A stretch of DNA of 64,000 nt from Dyadobacter sp. CY261. Its GTDB lineage: Bacteria > Bacteroidota > Bacteroidia > Cytophagales > Spirosomataceae. Below, in pieces: positions 16,606 to 26,319 of this stretch. The stretch is from positions 496,001 to 560,000 of the forward strand of contig NZ_JAKCPW010000004.1 in NCBI RefSeq assembly GCF_021440085.1, read 5' to 3'. The first letter of the stretch is position 1; each line of letters opens with the position of its first letter. A program made the translations under genes and the position numbers. The notes beneath the pieces were generated by a model, which was given only the letters and a program-made list of their open reading frames with translations, did not search any database and had not been told where the DNA came from.

Positions 16606-18132
16606 ATGGACACACCAATCACTATTGAAGAAATCATTTTTTTGGCCAATGTACCTGAAAACCTGCATGCATCTTTCCTGCGCGTCGCGAATGGATTGCA
16701 TCAACGTGCTAAATATCCGAAAGAGAAGGTCTTGCTGATGCTTGTCAAAATGCTGAGCGAACCTAAAAAACATGCTTTTTCGAGAAATAAGGTAACCAAT
16801 CTGGCGCAAGCGGTTTATGATCTTCGAAGGAACGGAACAGAAATCACACTGACTGACGATGGTAGGGAATTGCTATCCAATGAAGAAGCTGTACTGACGT
16901 TGGAAGAACAGAAACCACAAAATAAGGACACATTCAGTCTCCGCGAGGACAAATTGCACTACGCCGTTTTCGGTAAGGAACATATCGAAGAAGGTGCATT
17001 ACTGCAAATGGAAACCGCCATTAGCTTACCCATTTCTGTCGCTGGCGCATTAATGCCTGACGCGCACCAGGGTTATGGTCTGCCCATCGGCGGCGTGCTC
17101 GCTACGGAATCCGACAAAGTTATCCCCTATGCGGTAGGCGTCGACATTGCCTGCCGGATGTGCATGTCTGTATTCGACATTCCGACGGACTATCTGAAAC
17201 GTGAGCCGCATTTTTTGAAAAAAATTCTGACCGAAAACACCAAATTCGGCATGGGCGGAGAAATTGCTCGCAAATACGACGAAAGTGTCATGGACCAGCC
17301 GGAATGGGGAGCCACGAAAGTGATCCGGGGACTTAAAGATAAAGCTTACCGGCAGTTGGGCACATCGGGTACCGGTAATCACTTTGTAGAATGGGGAGTT
17401 GTGGAAGTATTTGAAGATGACGCGCTTTTAAACTTACCAAAAGGCGAATACCTGTCGCTACTATCGCACTCGGGCTCCCGTGGCTTTGGCGGCAATGTGG
17501 CCAATTATTATTCCAAACTGGCCATGCAAAAAACGGTACTCCCCAAGCAAGCCGCCCACCTTGCCTGGCTCGATCTCAAAACCGAACAGGGTCAGGAATA
17601 CTGGATCGCGATGAGCCTTGCCGGCGACTACGCTTCGGCCAACCATCATGAGATACACAACAAAATGGCGAAATCTTTGGGTGAAAAGCCTCTTAAAATC
17701 ATCGAAAACCATCACAATTTCGCTTGGAGAGAAAAGCTTGCCGATGGCCGCGAAGTGATAGTGCACCGAAAAGGCGCTACTCCCGCCGGAGCCGACGAAC
17801 TTGGCATTATCCCCGGCTCCATGAGCCAGCCGGGCTACGTTATTCGCGGTAAGGCCAATTCTTCGTCCATTAATTCTGCCTCGCACGGCGCGGGGCGCGT
17901 CATGTCACGCACGAAGGCGTTCACGACTACAACGCGCAGCCAGATGAACCAAATTTTACAAGACAATGGCATTCAGCTTATTGGCGGAGATTTGGACGAA
18001 TCGCCGATGGTTTACAAGAATATCGATGATGTCATTGCGGCGCAATCCGAGCTCGTGCACGTGCTGGCGAAGTTTTCGCCTAAGATTGTCAGAATGGCGG
18101 ACGCGAATCGGAAGGAAGGAAGAGAGGATTAG
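16606..18132 (+). CDS. rtcB: RtcB family RNA ligase
   Basis: The 508-residue protein belongs to RtcB, the Mn/GTP-dependent ligase that joins 2',3'-cyclic phosphate (or 3'-phosphate) and 5'-OH RNA ends. Motifs: MPDAHQGYGLPIGGVLAT, the metal Cys in AVGVDIACRMCMSVFD, GTGNHFVEWG, SHSGSRGFG, the paired His region LAGDYASANHHEI, and VHRKGATPAGADELGIIPGS with the guanylylated His. The first 100 residues before the catalytic fold are an extra helical region, so it belongs to the longer subfamily. ATG 16606 is preferred to a TTG at 16600. No archease or RtcA/RtcR gene adjoins. Confidence 0.93.
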   Translation: MDTPITIEEIIFLANVPENLHASFLRVANGLHQRAKYPKEKVLLMLVKMLSEPKKHAFSRNKVTNLAQAVYDLRRNGTEITLTDDGRELLSNEEAVLTLEEQKPQNKDTFSLREDKLHYAVFGKEHIEEGALLQMETAISLPISVAGALMPDAHQGYGLPIGGVLATESDKVIPYAVGVDIACRMCMSVFDIPTDYLKREPHFLKKILTENTKFGMGGEIARKYDESVMDQPEWGATKVIRGLKDKAYRQLGTSGTGNHFVEWGVVEVFEDDALLNLPKGEYLSLLSHSGSRGFGGNVANYYSKLAMQKTVLPKQAAHLAWLDLKTEQGQEYWIAMSLAGDYASANHHEIHNKMAKSLGEKPLKIIENHHNFAWREKLADGREVIVHRKGATPAGADELGIIPGSMSQPGYVIRGKANSSSINSASHGAGRVMSRTKAFTTTTRSQMNQILQDNGIQLIGGDLDESPMVYKNIDDVIAAQSELVHVLAKFSPKIVRMADANRKEGRED

Positions 18133-18151
18133 ATTCGGGTTGACAACGACC

Positions 18152-18361
18152 TTATTCGATTCCTAGTTGTGCCTTCACCTCCTCCAAGCTATGCCAATTT
18201 TTGATCTCAGATGTTATCCTGACGGCCCTCATATAATCTGAAAGGTCTTCAAGGCTGTCAAAACCGGAAAGCTCACGAAGTAATGTTTCGTACTCCTGGA
18301 TAGGCAAAATGGCAAATTTAGGCTTACCATTCTCTTCTATGATTTGTGCATTTAGGTTCAT
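18152..18361 (-). CDS. Antitoxin of a RelE/ParE pair (Phd/YefM-like)
   Basis: This 69-residue protein begins MNLNAQIIEENGKPKFAILP and continues with IQEYETLLRELSGFDSLEDL, the pattern of short Phd/YefM-type or DUF2281-like antitoxins in which a beta-strand region with 'PKFAILPxxEYE' precedes an acidic helix. Its ATG shares one base with the stop of the toxin gene (TGATG), so the toxin is translated first and the antitoxin second, an order less usual than antitoxin first. No promoter of its own was found. Confidence 0.75.
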   Translation of the reverse strand: MNLNAQIIEENGKPKFAILPIQEYETLLRELSGFDSLEDLSDYMRAVRITSEIKNWHSLEEVKAQLGIE

Positions 18362-18618
18362 CAGTATATCTCTTTTCTATGTCCTACATCAATAACCTCT
18401 AAAACTTCGAATTCCTTATATTTATTGAACAGGACCCTGTAATGACCAACTCTTAAACGATACACTGCTCGCGGGTGATTTTGGAGACATTTAACGTTAC
18501 TCTTTAAAAGCGGAAATTTTGCCGATTCTTCGAGCTCGGAAATAATTTTTTTAGCGTCCCGCTTCGGTATAGATTTCAGGCTCTTCAAAGCTCGATCCGT
18601 GAAAATCAGTCTGTACAT
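18361..18618 (-). CDS. RelE/ParE-type toxin
   Basis: The 85-residue basic protein has the complete fold pattern: MYRLIFTDRALKSLKSIPKR, a helix region AKKIISELEESAKFP, then HPRAVYRLRVGHYRVLFNKY and a C-terminal strand ending VIDVGHRKEIY. The RLRVGHYRVLF and GHRKEIY segments are hallmarks of RelE-like mRNA interferases. It precedes its antitoxin in the operon and overlaps it by 1 nt. Nothing looks broken. Confidence 0.85.
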   Translation of the reverse strand: MYRLIFTDRALKSLKSIPKRDAKKIISELEESAKFPLLKSNVKCLQNHPRAVYRLRVGHYRVLFNKYKEFEVLEVIDVGHRKEIY

Positions 18619-18646
18619 TCGAGATCATAGTGTGTTTTCTATAAAG

Positions 18647-19894
18647 TTAAAACACCTCCCCCAAATTCACAAACAGCCCCCGTGACCCATCCATTCCAAA
18701 TCCATAGTCAATACCAATATTCGCCCCGGAGGTTTTATTAACCTTAATCCTAATACCTAAGCCTCCTGCCGGAGCTATTTTCCGGAAGCTTTTGGAAGGC
18801 CAGTCCGAAACGCTCTGTGCATTAGCAAATAGCACCCCGCCGAAAAGGCCGTTTTTGGTCAATGCGAAGCGGTATTCAGATTCGAAATAGAGCAGGTTGG
18901 TGCTGCGGAAGCGGCCCTGAATATAGCCTCGACCGATGTTATTAGTCGGGTCCCAGCCGGTCGCGGGAAGATCGAGGTAGGGAGGCTTGCCGATGGTAAG
19001 CCAGTTATAATTCCAGAATGCCAGGGTGTTTTGGCTTCCGTTTGGCAGGTTGAAATAGCGGCGAACGTCGATTACAACCGATTGCCAGGTGTTGGTGCTC
19101 CCCAACTTCTTCATGTTCGGGCGGACCTGGACGTTACTGTAAAAGCCCTTCAAGGGATTAATGGAGTTGGTCCGGCTATCGTAAGCCAGCGTAAAAAGCG
19201 GTCCGACTGAGGAGGATTTCTTCCCCAATCCATAATCTTTCACATCCTGATTAAGCTTCTCTTCATTATCCGACTGCATGATCTGCCACCTTTTATCATA
19301 AGCAAAACCCAGTCCGACGAAAAATGATTTGCCGATCCTTTTCAGCACGGTCTGATGCAAGCGGAGATGTTTGTATTTTATTCCGGTCGCATCGGCGATT
19401 TTCGAATCCGGGCCAAGTCCGTAAGTATCCTGCGGGTATTTGAAAAAACGCCAATCTACCACGAAATTGTAGTTGTTATGCCGCGTCCAGATGTTTGCCT
19501 GGACAGGAATGGTCATCTGCTTGTACTCGGTGTAAATGAAATTGGTCGTAATGCTGGAAATATTAGTCGTTTTGGGGCTGCTGGTATAAAATGCGATGTT
19601 CGCATTGAGCGAGCCTGTGAGCCCGGACGAGAGTGTGTAGCCGCCTGCTGGTACAAGCGAAAAAATTGGCTTTCCAGATTCGATCTTCGGAACCCTGACG
19701 GAATCAGATTTGTCCTTGGATTTCCACTTCCGAAGTACATCAATCAGGTCTTTCTGCCCCACCTTTTGTGCTGAGTCGGCGGTTGCGACGGTGTCTTGAG
19801 ATACTGCCTGACTTATGGCAACATAGTTTCCAGCCCACAAACCATTCACGGTCAGCATCATGAGCGAGGTTGCTATGAGAAATAATTTGATCAC
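18647..19894 (-). CDS. BamA/TamA-like outer-membrane beta-barrel protein
   Basis: From a GTG at 19894 the product is 415 residues with a signal peptide (IKLFLIATSLMMLTVNGLWA). A Lys/Asp-rich linker is followed by the barrel: repeated amphipathic strands with aromatic ends (FSLVPAGGYTLSSGLTGSLN, FTLAYDSRTNSINPLKGFYS, GRGYIQGRFRSTNLLYFESE) and a final strand ending NIGIDYGFGMDGSRGLFVNLGEVF. The SRTNSINPLKGFY and GRGYIQGRFR segments resemble those of the bacterial surface antigen (Omp85) fold, without POTRA domains. The open frame extends to 19963, but that start lies within the icd terminator. Substrate or partner is unknown. Confidence 0.78.
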   Translation of the reverse strand: MIKLFLIATSLMMLTVNGLWAGNYVAISQAVSQDTVATADSAQKVGQKDLIDVLRKWKSKDKSDSVRVPKIESGKPIFSLVPAGGYTLSSGLTGSLNANIAFYTSSPKTTNISSITTNFIYTEYKQMTIPVQANIWTRHNNYNFVVDWRFFKYPQDTYGLGPDSKIADATGIKYKHLRLHQTVLKRIGKSFFVGLGFAYDKRWQIMQSDNEEKLNQDVKDYGLGKKSSSVGPLFTLAYDSRTNSINPLKGFYSNVQVRPNMKKLGSTNTWQSVVIDVRRYFNLPNGSQNTLAFWNYNWLTIGKPPYLDLPATGWDPTNNIGRGYIQGRFRSTNLLYFESEYRFALTKNGLFGGVLFANAQSVSDWPSKSFRKIAPAGGLGIRIKVNKTSGANIGIDYGFGMDGSRGLFVNLGEVF

Positions 19895-19950
19895 CAGGTC
19901 GGGTTTGTTAAGCACGTTACTAGTAATATATAATAAAATAGTACCCGCCA

Positions 19951-19988
19951 CAAAAAAAGCCACCGGCTTCTCACGAACCCGGTGGCTT
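19951..19988 (-). terminator. Intrinsic terminator after icd
   Basis: On the minus strand AAGCCACCGG (19988-19979) pairs with CCGGTGGCTT (19966-19957) followed by a T7 run. It lies 20 nt past the icd stop. Confidence 0.92.
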
Positions 19989-20008
19989 AATGCTATGAAA
20001 TATGGCTT

Positions 20009-21220
20009 TTATGCTAATGCCGCCTTCAAATTGGTATCAATCGCCTCAAGGAATTCTTCTGTGTACAGGTAGTGATCCCCGTGTTTCACATCATTTCCGT
20101 GGAGACCAATTGCCAGATCCTTGGTCATTTGTCCACTTTCCACAGTTTCGATACACACTTTTTCAAGCGCGTTAGCGAAATCGATTAGTGGCTGGTTGCC
20201 GTCAAGCTTGCCACGGAACGCCAAACCGCGTGTCCATGCGAAGATGGAAGCGATCGGATTGGTAGAAGTTGGTTTTCCTTTCTGGTGCTCGCGGTAGTGG
20301 CGGGTTACTGTTCCGTGCGCTGCCTCAGCTTCCATTACTTTTCCATCCGGCGTAACCAAAGTGGAGGTCATCAGACCCAGTGAACCGAAACCTTGTGCAA
20401 CGGTATCGGACTGAACGTCACCGTCATAGTTCTTACAAGCCCATACAAAGTTACCTTCCCATTTCAATGCGGAAGCTACCATGTCGTCGATCAGACGGTG
20501 CTCATAATGTACTTTTCCTTGGTATTCGGTTTCGTATATTTCCTGGAAGATATCCTTGAAACGACCGTCGTATTTTTTAAGGATGGTGTTTTTGGTAGAA
20601 AGGTAAAGAGGCCATCCTTTGTCCAAAGCCACGTTGAAGCATGAGCGTGCGAAACCGCGGATCGACTCGTCGATGTTGTACATAGCCATCGCTACACCAG
20701 CGCCTTTGTATTGGTATACTTCGTGCTCGATTACCTGTCCATCTTCGCCTTCGAATTTAATTGTCAATTTACCTTTTCCAGGTACAACGAAGTCGGTAGC
20801 GCGGTACTGGTCACCAAATGCATGGCGCCCTACGATAATTGGTGCCGTCCAGTTGGTAACTAATCTTGGAACATTTTGCATTACGATCGGCTCACGGAAC
20901 ACAGTACCATCAAGGATGTTACGGATGGTTCCGTTAGGCGATTTCCACATTTGTTTCAGGTTGAACTCTTTTACGCGGTCTTCATCAGGAGTGATCGTTG
21001 CGCATTTGATACCCACGCCGTATTCTTTGATAGCGTTCGCTGCATCGATGGTAACCTGGTCATTAGTCTCGTCGCGGTACTCGATACCCAAATCGTAGTA
21101 TTTGATATCTACGTCGATGTAAGGCAGGATGAGTTTTTCTTTGATAAACTTCCAGATGATGCGGGTCATTTCATCGCCATCCAGTTCTACGACGGGATTG
21201 TCAACTTTAATTTTGCTCAT
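20009..21220 (-). CDS. icd: NADP-dependent isocitrate dehydrogenase, eukaryotic-like dimeric type
   Basis: The enzyme oxidises isocitrate to 2-oxoglutarate in the TCA cycle. From ATG 21220 the product is 403 residues and starts [20 protein letters not shown], the signature of IDH type II shared with eukaryotic NADP-IDHs. Further motifs: [35 protein letters not shown], the metal-site region [20 protein letters not shown], and [17 protein letters not shown]. An upstream in-frame extension to 21364 reaches into the divergent cyclo-ligase gene and is not used. A strong terminator follows the stop. Confidence 0.96.
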   Translation of the reverse strand: MSKIKVDNPVVELDGDEMTRIIWKFIKEKLILPYIDVDIKYYDLGIEYRDETNDQVTIDAANAIKEYGVGIKCATITPDEDRVKEFNLKQMWKSPNGTIRNILDGTVFREPIVMQNVPRLVTNWTAPIIVGRHAFGDQYRATDFVVPGKGKLTIKFEGEDGQVIEHEVYQYKGAGVAMAMYNIDESIRGFARSCFNVALDKGWPLYLSTKNTILKKYDGRFKDIFQEIYETEYQGKVHYEHRLIDDMVASALKWEGNFVWACKNYDGDVQSDTVAQGFGSLGLMTSTLVTPDGKVMEAEAAHGTVTRHYREHQKGKPTSTNPIASIFAWTRGLAFRGKLDGNQPLIDFANALEKVCIETVESGQMTKDLAIGLHGNDVKHGDHYLYTEEFLEAIDTNLKAALA

Positions 21221-21328
21221 TCTTATACAATAGTTAAAGATTTTGAAATCAGACCGTGAAAGTACGAACAATAGAATAAAAAGGCGAAATTTCCTCAACT
21301 TGCGACCTAAAAAAGACGGTATTCGCCC

Positions 21329-21913
21329 ATGAAAAAGGCTGCATTGAGAAAGGAATTTTTGCAAAAAAGAAAGGATGCCGGTGAGCCCTGGTTAACCGAA
21401 TCAAACGCATTGATCGCCCGGAATCTAGAAAAATACGTTCGGGAAAACCGGTTTAAAACACTTCATACATTTCTGCCCCAACTGGGTTCCCGCGAAGTGC
21501 ACACGTTTTATATCATCGAACTGTTTCGGGCAGCGCTGCCGGAAATGCGCATTGCGGTCCCATACATTGTGCCTGGTACGCGTGATATGAAGCACTTTCT
21601 TTTAACGCCTGACACGCATTTGGTTGTAAATCAATGGAAAATTCCTGAGCCGGATCCCGTCACCTCTCAAAGCATATTACCCCAGGAAATAGACATCGTC
21701 CTGGTTCCCCTCCTCGCGTTCGACCGAAGCGGTTACCGGGTTGGTTATGGCGGCGGCTACTACGATCGGTTCCTGCCCCAAACACGCCCTGAATGCATCA
21801 GAATGGGTCTTTCGATGTTTGAGGTAAGCGATAACATCGACGATATTCATGAGCTCGACATCCCGCTGGATGCCTGCATTACACCTGCTCAGCTTTATCA
21901 TTTCAGTCATTGA
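21329..21913 (+). CDS. 5-formyltetrahydrofolate cyclo-ligase
   Basis: This 194-residue enzyme converts 5-formyl-THF to 5,10-methenyl-THF with ATP. The N-terminus [17 protein letters not shown] holds the first conserved Lys/Arg, and the nucleotide-binding C-terminal motif [26 protein letters not shown] is fully present. Length is typical of the family (about 190). It is divergent from icd, leaving 108 nt between the two start codons. Confidence 0.93.
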   Translation: MKKAALRKEFLQKRKDAGEPWLTESNALIARNLEKYVRENRFKTLHTFLPQLGSREVHTFYIIELFRAALPEMRIAVPYIVPGTRDMKHFLLTPDTHLVVNQWKIPEPDPVTSQSILPQEIDIVLVPLLAFDRSGYRVGYGGGYYDRFLPQTRPECIRMGLSMFEVSDNIDDIHELDIPLDACITPAQLYHFSH

Positions 21914-22014
21914 GAAGCCTGGCAGTGGAATCAGTTTTGTACGTCACCGATGCTTCCTTCCTGAATTTTAATGCAACAAACAGCTTTCCTGGCCTATCAT
22001 TCTAAAAAAGGTCG

Positions 22015-22022
22015 TAAATTTG
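22015..22022 (+). promoter_or_regulatory. Candidate -7 element for asd
   Basis: TAAATTTG matches TAnnTTTG 79 nt before the start codon. No TTG lies at the expected distance. Confidence 0.45.
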
Positions 22023-22100
22023 CGGCACTTTTCGCAAGGAGGTGTGAGCTTTTAAGCGAGGGTAAATCATATTCTATCCATTTTTAATCTTAATGCAAGA

Positions 22101-23111
22101 ATGAAAATCGCAGTAGTAGGCGCTACCGGTTTGGTGGGCGGCGAAATCCTCAAAGTGCTCGAAGAGCGTAATTTCCCGGTGACGGAGTTATTGGCCGTTG
22201 CATCTGAAAGATCTGTTGGCAAGGAAGTTACATTCAAGGGTAAACAGATAAAGGTGATCGGCTTCGAGGATGCGATTGCAGCCAAACCTGAAATTGCCAT
22301 CTTTTCGGCGGGTGGTGGCACTTCACTGGCCCTTGCACCGAAATTCGCGGAAGCGGGCATTACCGTGGTAGATAACTCCTCTGCATGGCGCATGGACCCG
22401 ACCAAAAAACTGGTCGTTCCTGAAATCAATGCAGGCGAATTGACAAAAGAAGATAAAATCATCGCAAACCCGAACTGCTCGACCATTCAAATGGTGGTGG
22501 TTCTGAACCCTTTGCACAAAAAATATAAAATTAAGCGTGTGGTCGTTTCCACCTACCAATCGGTAACCGGAACGGGCAAAGCGGCTGTGGATCAATTGTT
22601 CTCCGAACGTGCAGGTGATCACAGCAAGGACAAAGTGTACCCGCACCAGATCGATCTGAACGTGCTTCCGCACATCGATGTATTCCTCGATAATGGCTAT
22701 ACCAAAGAGGAAATGAAGATGACGAACGAAACGAAGAAGATCATGAACGACGATAGCATTGCCGTTACCGCTACCACCGTTCGTATCCCGACAATCGGCG
22801 GTCACTCTGAGGCCGTTAATATCGAATTTGAAAATGAGTATGACTTGGAAGAAGTTCGTCAGATATTGGCTGAAACCGAAGGCGTAATCGTTCAGGATGA
22901 CCCGAAAAATGCATTGTACCCAATGCCATTGACAGCGCATGGCAAAGACGAAACTTTTGTTGGCCGTATCCGTCGCGACGAATCTCAGCCTAAAACACTG
23001 AATCTGTGGATTGTAGCTGACAACCTTCGTAAGGGAGCTGCTACCAATGCGGTTCAGATCGCCGAGTTTTTGGCGAAGCATGAGCTGGTTGGAGTTGCCG
23101 CAGAAGCGTAA
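22101..23111 (+). CDS. asd: Aspartate-semialdehyde dehydrogenase
   Basis: Asd reduces aspartyl phosphate to aspartate semialdehyde, the branch point to lysine, diaminopimelate, threonine and methionine. The 336-residue protein has the NADP-binding start MKIAVVGATGLVGGEILKVL, FSAGGGTSLALAPKFAEAG, the active-site Cys126 in IANPNCSTIQMVV, STYQSVTGTGKAAVDQL, and the substrate-binding RIPTIGGHSEAVNIEF with conserved Arg and His. The 5' region carries a -7 promoter; the gene ends in a strong bidirectional terminator and appears monocistronic. Confidence 0.97.
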   Translation: MKIAVVGATGLVGGEILKVLEERNFPVTELLAVASERSVGKEVTFKGKQIKVIGFEDAIAAKPEIAIFSAGGGTSLALAPKFAEAGITVVDNSSAWRMDPTKKLVVPEINAGELTKEDKIIANPNCSTIQMVVVLNPLHKKYKIKRVVVSTYQSVTGTGKAAVDQLFSERAGDHSKDKVYPHQIDLNVLPHIDVFLDNGYTKEEMKMTNETKKIMNDDSIAVTATTVRIPTIGGHSEAVNIEFENEYDLEEVRQILAETEGVIVQDDPKNALYPMPLTAHGKDETFVGRIRRDESQPKTLNLWIVADNLRKGAATNAVQIAEFLAKHELVGVAAEA

Positions 23112-23126
23112 TTTTCTAGCATATTT

Positions 23127-23177
23127 AATAATACAAAAAACCGTCCCGGGGAGCTCGGAGCGGTTTTTTGTATTATT
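23127..23177. terminator. Bidirectional terminator between asd and nuoD
   Basis: AATAATACAAAAAACCG (23127-23143) is perfectly complementary to CGGTTTTTTGTATTATT (23161-23177). T6 lies in each strand's descending arm, so it can stop both convergent genes. Confidence 0.92.
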
Positions 23178-23201
23178 AGGCAAACAATTAATTCTCCATT
23201 G

Positions 23202-24419
23202 CTATCTATCGACTTCGCCCATGACAATATCGATAGATCCTATCACTGCGACTAAATCGGCAAGTAATGCACCTTTCGAAATTTCTCCTATGACAGAAAG
23301 GTTATTGAACGAACAGGCCCGGGCCTTGCAGCGAACGGGAACGTCGGAACGCCCATCAGTCCGGAAATAGAAGCCTAATTCCCCTTTTGAACTTTCCCCA
23401 CGGGCGTAGAAATCCATGGCTTTCGGGCGGATTTTTTTCGGTACCATCGCCTGCGGGTCGAAATCGCGGGTTCTTTTATAATCTCCTTGCAATTGCACCA
23501 GGCATTGCTCGATCATTTTCAACGATTCCTGGCATTCCACCACCCTAACCCACGTGCGGTCCCAGCAGTCGCCAACGGTTCCCAGCTTTCCTTCACCAAT
23601 GGGCACTTCGAAATCCAGTTCCGGGTAAACGGAGTAGCCATCGACTTTTCTTAAATCATATCGCAATCCCGAGCCGCGCAGCATTGGACCGGTGCAACCA
23701 TAATTAATGGCCACATTCAATGGCAACACGCCGACGTTCGCCGTTCTTTGGATGAATATTTTATTATCCACCACGAGTTGCTGCAATTCGAGCAGCTTTG
23801 GTTTCAAATATTTGATGAATTCTCCGCAACGCTCTTCAAAGCCCACCGGCAGATCGTAGAACAGGCCGCCTATCCATATATAATTGTATAGCATCCGCGC
23901 ACCGCAGGTCCATTCGAGCAGGCGCAGGATCTGTTCGCGGTCGCGCATCATCCATAGGAAGGGCGTGTAAGCGCCTATGTCCATTGCGTATGTCCCCAAT
24001 GCTACAAAATGTGACGCCAACCTGTTCAACTCAGCCACCACTACGCGGATATACTCAATGCGTTTTGGGATATCATTTTGAATGCCAAGCATTCTTTCAA
24101 CGCCCATCACATACGCGTGCTCGGAGTTCATTGCCGCCACGTAATCCATCCGATCAACGTAAGGAATAATCTGGTTGAAGGGTAACGATTCGGCATGCTT
24201 TTCAAAGCAGCGGTGCAGGTATCCCAAATGCGGTACCACATCGATCACCACTTCTCCGTCGGTCACGACTTCTAGCCGCAATACCCCGTGCGTAGATGGA
24301 TGTTGTGGGCCTATATTGAGCACCATCTCCTCGGTACGAAGGTTTTCGGAGTTGTATTTAGTGGGTACCGATGCAACAAAATGCTCGGGTTTATATTCGT
24401 ATTGGATAGAATTGCTCAT
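23202..24419 (-). CDS. nuoD: NADH-quinone oxidoreductase subunit D (solitary)
   Basis: NuoD (49-kDa subunit) forms the quinone-binding site of complex I on the cytoplasmic side. The 405-residue protein includes [77 protein letters not shown] and the C-terminal ending DIVMGEVDR that is invariant in the family; the protein is full length. The other nuo genes that normally flank it are absent; instead its start is 2 nt downstream of a GHL10 gene. It may supply a complex I assembled from loci elsewhere, or be a second copy. Confidence 0.95.
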   Translation of the reverse strand: MSNSIQYEYKPEHFVASVPTKYNSENLRTEEMVLNIGPQHPSTHGVLRLEVVTDGEVVIDVVPHLGYLHRCFEKHAESLPFNQIIPYVDRMDYVAAMNSEHAYVMGVERMLGIQNDIPKRIEYIRVVVAELNRLASHFVALGTYAMDIGAYTPFLWMMRDREQILRLLEWTCGARMLYNYIWIGGLFYDLPVGFEERCGEFIKYLKPKLLELQQLVVDNKIFIQRTANVGVLPLNVAINYGCTGPMLRGSGLRYDLRKVDGYSVYPELDFEVPIGEGKLGTVGDCWDRTWVRVVECQESLKMIEQCLVQLQGDYKRTRDFDPQAMVPKKIRPKAMDFYARGESSKGELGFYFRTDGRSDVPVRCKARACSFNNLSVIGEISKGALLADLVAVIGSIDIVMGEVDR

Positions 24420-24421
24420 AC

Positions 24422-25990
24422 CTAAAACCTGACTAGCTTCTGATCATGTACCTCTACGCGTAATGGCCCGATGGGGCGACTTTCGTTGTGCAGGCGATCC
24501 ACAGCCGTAACATAATAAACATATCTTTTGCCCGATTCGGCAGTCATATCCACAAATTTTTCACCTTCATAACACATTCCCAGAATGCGGCGCGGGTCAT
24601 GGGCCGTTGCTTTTTCTTCCGGCGGAAAGCGGTAAATGACATAGTACCAGGCCTTGTCTCCGTCCGCAGCAGCATCAGGCTGGTCCCAGGTGAGCTCGAT
24701 CCCTCGGGAAAGCAAAGTAGCTTTCAGGCTTCTTGGAACTAATGGCGGGATGCGGTCCTTCCAGGGCATCGTCGGGACTAATGCGGGATATTTGAAAAGG
24801 TCCCTGCGCAGCGAATCCACGAATCCCAGGCTGTTGGCGCGTAATGAACGCGAGCTGAAAAAAATCGACCCGTCGGCCTCCGCGTCCCGGAAATAACGGA
24901 TCTGATTAGGTATCTCCGTGGGGTTCGACCAATGCGTGTCCTTGTCTTTGTAGCCGACCCGGTACGCGCCCATACCTATATATAAATGGCGCTCGAACCG
25001 GTTCTCATTCCACCAATCGACCAGGTTTTTGTAAGGTACTCTATTGAAACCGGAAGAAAAATAAACTTGCGGGGCAATATAATCTATCCAGCCTTCTTTT
25101 ACCCACCGGCGGCTATCGGCAAAAAGGTCGTCATAAGATGCTAGCGCACCGAATGTCTTTGAACCCTCGGCGTCACGGTCTTTATTGCGCCACACTCCGA
25201 ATGGACTGATGCCGAATTTGAGTTTGGGGTTTAATGCTTCAAGCGCATCATGAATTTGTTTGACCAATAAATCCACATTATGACGACGCCAGTCGGCCTT
25301 ATTTGTGAAGCCGTCGGGGTACTTTTTGAATGTTGCATCATCCTGTATTACTTGCCCGGGTGCGGCGTAGGGATAAAAATAGTCATCAAAATGGATGCCG
25401 TCGACGTCATAATTTTTGGCGACATTGACGGTCATATCGGTGATGAACTTTCGCACTTCGGGAATGCCGAAATCGAACAATTTATATCCGTCGTAGCTCA
25501 AAATCCATTCGGGATGCAGTCGGCTGATATTTTCGGAAGAAACGCTTTTAGAAGATTTATGAACAAGTCGGTTCAGGTTCAGCCAGGCGTGGAATTCGAG
25601 CCCGCGCTTGTGCGACTCGGCAATCATAAAATCCAGGGGGTCCCACATCGGGTCCGGTTTGCGGCCTTGTACACCCGTGAGCCATTCTGACCACGGCTCC
25701 GGGCTCTTGGCATAGAATGCATCCCCCGCCGCGCGTACTTGCACGAACACCGCATTCATACCCACCCGCTTGTGAAAATCGAGCAGGTTTGAGAATTCTT
25801 CCTGCTGCTCTTCGGGCAGTAGATTTTTGCTGCTTGGCCAATCAATATTGTCGACAGTGGCAATCCAGACCGCTCTGAACTCTCTTTTCGGGGGCAGATC
25901 ATTCTCCGTTTCCACGCTCTGTGCCATGCAACTTTCCAGCAAAAACATCATCAAGACGAAGGAAAGCGCAACAATTTTAATTTTTTTCAC
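24422..25990 (-). CDS. GHL10 (DUF187) glycoside hydrolase-like lipoprotein with FN3-like domain
   Basis: From GTG 25990 the product is 522 residues. It starts with a lipoprotein-type signal ([20 protein letters not shown]), then [40 protein letters not shown] and [15 protein letters not shown], diagnostic for the TIM-barrel family PF02638 (GHL10). The acidic cluster in HFDDYF lies where a catalytic carboxylate is expected. Residues about 415-520 form a fibronectin-type-III-like beta domain ([20 protein letters not shown]). Family members with known activity act on exopolysaccharides; substrate here is unknown. A -7-like TAACTTTG is at 26041-26048 on the minus strand. It forms an operon with nuoD. 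Confidence 0.85.
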   Translation of the reverse strand: MKKIKIVALSFVLMMFLLESCMAQSVETENDLPPKREFRAVWIATVDNIDWPSSKNLLPEEQQEEFSNLLDFHKRVGMNAVFVQVRAAGDAFYAKSPEPWSEWLTGVQGRKPDPMWDPLDFMIAESHKRGLEFHAWLNLNRLVHKSSKSVSSENISRLHPEWILSYDGYKLFDFGIPEVRKFITDMTVNVAKNYDVDGIHFDDYFYPYAAPGQVIQDDATFKKYPDGFTNKADWRRHNVDLLVKQIHDALEALNPKLKFGISPFGVWRNKDRDAEGSKTFGALASYDDLFADSRRWVKEGWIDYIAPQVYFSSGFNRVPYKNLVDWWNENRFERHLYIGMGAYRVGYKDKDTHWSNPTEIPNQIRYFRDAEADGSIFFSSRSLRANSLGFVDSLRRDLFKYPALVPTMPWKDRIPPLVPRSLKATLLSRGIELTWDQPDAAADGDKAWYYVIYRFPPEEKATAHDPRRILGMCYEGEKFVDMTAESGKRYVYYVTAVDRLHNESRPIGPLRVEVHDQKLVRF

Positions 25991-26319
25991 TATCTGACCA
26001 ATGCAAAATGTTAATCCGACCAAAGTAACGTATTTTGGAACAAAGTTAGCCGACAACCATCTTAATTTCGAGCAATAACGGTTCGATTTGGATGCGCTTC
26101 TGAAAATGGGCAGAACTACCCTTTTCTTGACTTAGTTATATTTTAGCACTGGAATGATGTTTTAATCGGGGTTCCAGGCCACGGTAACAATCGTCGAATA
26201 TTGTAAATTGTGAATTATTTTTCTGCATATTTATTGTGTAATAACAAGGATTTTTGTGACATAACCGGAAGCAGGATCCCAAATGAAAATACCCTAGTAA
26301 CGCTTAAACTGTATCCTAA
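25991..26319. other. Divergent intergenic region between the GHL10 gene and glycogen synthase
   Basis: These 329 nt are AT-rich and hold no supported gene. Apart from the possible minus-strand -7 element near 26041-26048 I see no clear promoter for the synthase and no strong hairpin. Confidence 0.5.

Noticed and set aside
19895..19963. N-terminal extension of the BamA-like protein to the ATG at 19963
   Set aside because: The extension would start inside the icd terminator hairpin; the GTG at 19894 starts a proper signal peptide.
21221..21364. N-terminal extension of isocitrate dehydrogenase
   Set aside because: Overlaps the divergent cyclo-ligase gene and precedes the universally conserved N-terminus MSKIKV.
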